A stretch of 32,820 nucleotides of DNA from Acidobacteriota bacterium (GTDB lineage Bacteria > Acidobacteriota > JAAYUB01), in the NCBI GenBank assembly GCA_016935015.1, contig JAFGRT010000052.1:1-32820 (forward strand). Reading direction: 5' to 3'. Below the pieces are notes generated by a model that had not been told where the DNA came from, did not search any database, and worked only from the letters and a program-made list of their open reading frames with translations. Positions 31,644 to 32,820 of this stretch are shown piece by piece (positions within the stretch are counted from its first letter, which is position 1; each line of letters begins with the position of its first letter). The position numbers and the translations under genes were made by a program.

Positions 31644-32592
31644 GACTGCCTCCTTCATCCTCGTGGTGTGCGGCTTCGGTGCCTGCCTCTTTATTCAACC
31701 GTTCTTTCCGGTGATTGAACCACATGAGGGCACCCAGCGCCCCGTAAAAACCAAACGGGATAGCACCGTACCGGAAGATGGTATGCTGGATGTTTTCTGT
31801 CAGGCGAGGGCCGGAAGTTTCCGGCAATTTCAGCATCCCGACCTCCGTCACCGGCCGGCCGGTAAGGTAAAGCCAGCCTGTACCCCCGATTTCATGTTCG
31901 CCGTAAATATGGTCAAGGTAACGCTCCGGCCGCTGGCGGATCCGCGCATGGGCCATCTCCAGTAGCTCCTCCCGCTTGCCGAACACGATGGCTTCCGTGG
32001 GGCACGCGGCGGCACAGGCCGGATTGGCGCCCGTCCCCCGGGCCAGATCGGTGCAGTATTCGCACTTGCGCACCCGGGGTGTCAGGGGGTCGTCGTATTC
32101 ATAGTCCGGGACTTGGAAAGGGCAGGCGTACAGGCAGTAGCGGCAACCGATACAGACAGTGGGGTTGTAAACCACGGCCCCATCGCGGGACTTGGTCAGC
32201 GCGCCGGTGATGCAGCCGGACACGCAGGCGGGATCCAGGCAATGCATGCACTGGAATTTGACATAGGTGTTCTTTTTTTGCAATTGATCGGGAGACGGCG
32301 GTCCGGGAAACTCGTTGACCACTGTGAACGACGCTTCCGTGTGGCGGCGCTCGTTGCGGAACACCGTTTTGGTAGTGAATGATTCCGTGGGACGCGGCAG
32401 CTGGTTCCGGTCATTGCAGGCTTTTTCGCACTGGCGACAGCCGATGCACAACGTCGTGTCCACCAGGCAGCCGACATGCTCCAGCGCCGTTTCCGATTCG
32501 TTCCCCGTGGACGCCCGGCTAAGCGAGCCGGCGGCCAGCGAGGAGGACGTCACCATGGCGAACTTCAAAAATTTTCGCCGGTCAAGACTCAT
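31624..32592 (-). CDS. Tat-exported 16-cysteine 4Fe-4S protein (HybA/DsrO/HmcB-like)
   Basis: A 322-residue iron-sulfur subunit. It begins with a twin-arginine signal (MSLDRRKFLKF, then a hydrophobic stretch to about 25). Sixteen cysteines in four groups can bind four 4Fe-4S clusters: CIGCRQCEKAC, CMHCLDPACVSGC, CIGCRYCLYAC and CEYC ... CAAAC. A hydrophobic helix near 270-290 probably anchors it in the membrane as in HybA. It would sit in the periplasm, next to the NrfD domain of its partner, and pass electrons between quinone and the haem chain. The ATG at 32592 has AGGAGG five bases upstream. It is first in the operon and its 3' end overlaps the fusion gene by 20 bases, so the two are co-translated. 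Confidence 0.93.
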   Translation of the reverse strand: MSLDRRKFLKFAMVTSSSLAAGSLSRASTGNESETALEHVGCLVDTTLCIGCRQCEKACNDRNQLPRPTESFTTKTVFRNERRHTEASFTVVNEFPGPPSPDQLQKKNTYVKFQCMHCLDPACVSGCITGALTKSRDGAVVYNPTVCIGCRYCLYACPFQVPDYEYDDPLTPRVRKCEYCTDLARGTGANPACAAACPTEAIVFGKREELLEMAHARIRQRPERYLDHIYGEHEIGGTGWLYLTGRPVTEVGMLKLPETSGPRLTENIQHTIFRYGAIPFGFYGALGALMWFNHRKERLNKEAGTEAAHHEDEGGSHGPSRD

Positions 32593-32741
32593 AAATACCT
32601 CCTGTTCGTATTCCCCTCCCTGAGTCCGACATTCTTCACGGCGAAATCCTCATGATGGCAGGACGAACGGATGGAAGCAAAGGGCATCCATCGGCAAAAG
32701 GCGTCCTCTCCGCCACAGCATCACCGGGACGAATGTCAAAG

Positions 32742-32809
32742 ATCTATACCCGAAAACATAGAACAATGAGCAAATCTATTTTCGCATCGAGAAATTGTAA
32801 AAAATCTAT
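32742..32809. repeat. Three ATCTAT direct repeats in the promoter region of the cytochrome operon
   Basis: ATCTAT occurs at 32742-32747, 32774-32779 and 32804-32809, each flanked by A/G and A/T, with starts 32 and 30 bases apart, about three helical turns. They lie in the AT-rich region upstream of the iron-sulfur gene, where the promoter must be; a weak minus-strand TATAGA overlaps the first copy. They may be regulator sites or chance. Confidence 0.35.
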
Positions 32810-32820
32810 ATTTTAAAGTC

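Overview
The window is a densely coded, GC-rich bacterial chromosome segment. It has strong AGGAGG-type ribosome binding sites and no tRNA, rRNA, CRISPR array, transposase or prophage gene that I can see. The gene mix points to a Gram-negative anaerobe or facultative anaerobe: class I hybrid cluster protein, B12-dependent ribonucleotide reductase, Hmc/NrfD-type membrane electron transfer with many c-hemes, a Crp/Fnr-like operator, an OPT peptide transporter, CstA, and a papain-like protease with a dockerin-like tail. Acidobacteriota, Desulfobacterota or a neighbouring phylum would fit, but nothing in the sequence settles the phylum.

Layout. (1) 1-3551: a tight operon of two small proteins and a membrane polyferredoxin, then hcp behind its own Fnr/HcpR-like palindrome and ending in a good terminator. 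(2) 3601-7135, minus strand: a secreted retropepsin-like protease, the rRNA methyltransferase RlmB, an HD-domain protein with an eroded CCA-enzyme head, and a translationally coupled unknown protein. (3) 7136-9425: a structured leader followed by an Hfq-like protein that appears to carry two Sm folds, overlapping tail to tail with a PLP aminotransferase. (4) 9592-13719: an ECF sigma/anti-sigma pair with a candidate self-recognised promoter, then ribosomal protein S1, HU and a HIT protein. (5) 13863-17273: a secreted chalcone-isomerase-like protein, a small conserved-looking protein, a phosphoesterase, RbfA and a membrane-anchored unknown. (6) 17302-21793: an OPT peptide transporter, a lone PqqD-like protein just behind a terminator, and a CstA-type pyruvate/peptide transporter. 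(7) 21853-28315: a polyprenyl-phosphate glycosyltransferase, nrdJ with paired NrdR boxes, and a secreted C1A protease with a dockerin-like tail that may be translated from a leaderless mRNA. (8) 28362-32592, minus strand: a two-gene respiratory module of a Tat-exported 16-Cys iron-sulfur protein and a 1093-residue fusion of an NrfD-type quinone-interacting membrane domain with 14 c-type haem sites.

The most striking item is the last module. One polypeptide appears to join quinol oxidation, a five-haem wire and a catalytic domain resembling octahaem tetrathionate reductase (nine CxxCH motifs here instead of eight). Hcp at the other end of the window is a nitric oxide/hydroxylamine-type reductase, and the octahaem family is known to act on nitrite and hydroxylamine in vitro, so both ends could serve defence against, or respiration of, reactive nitrogen or sulfur compounds; that link is inference. 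Second in interest are the tandem-Sm Hfq-like protein with its hairpin leader, and the HD protein whose nucleotidyltransferase catalytic motifs have decayed. Regulatory sites were found by eye only.
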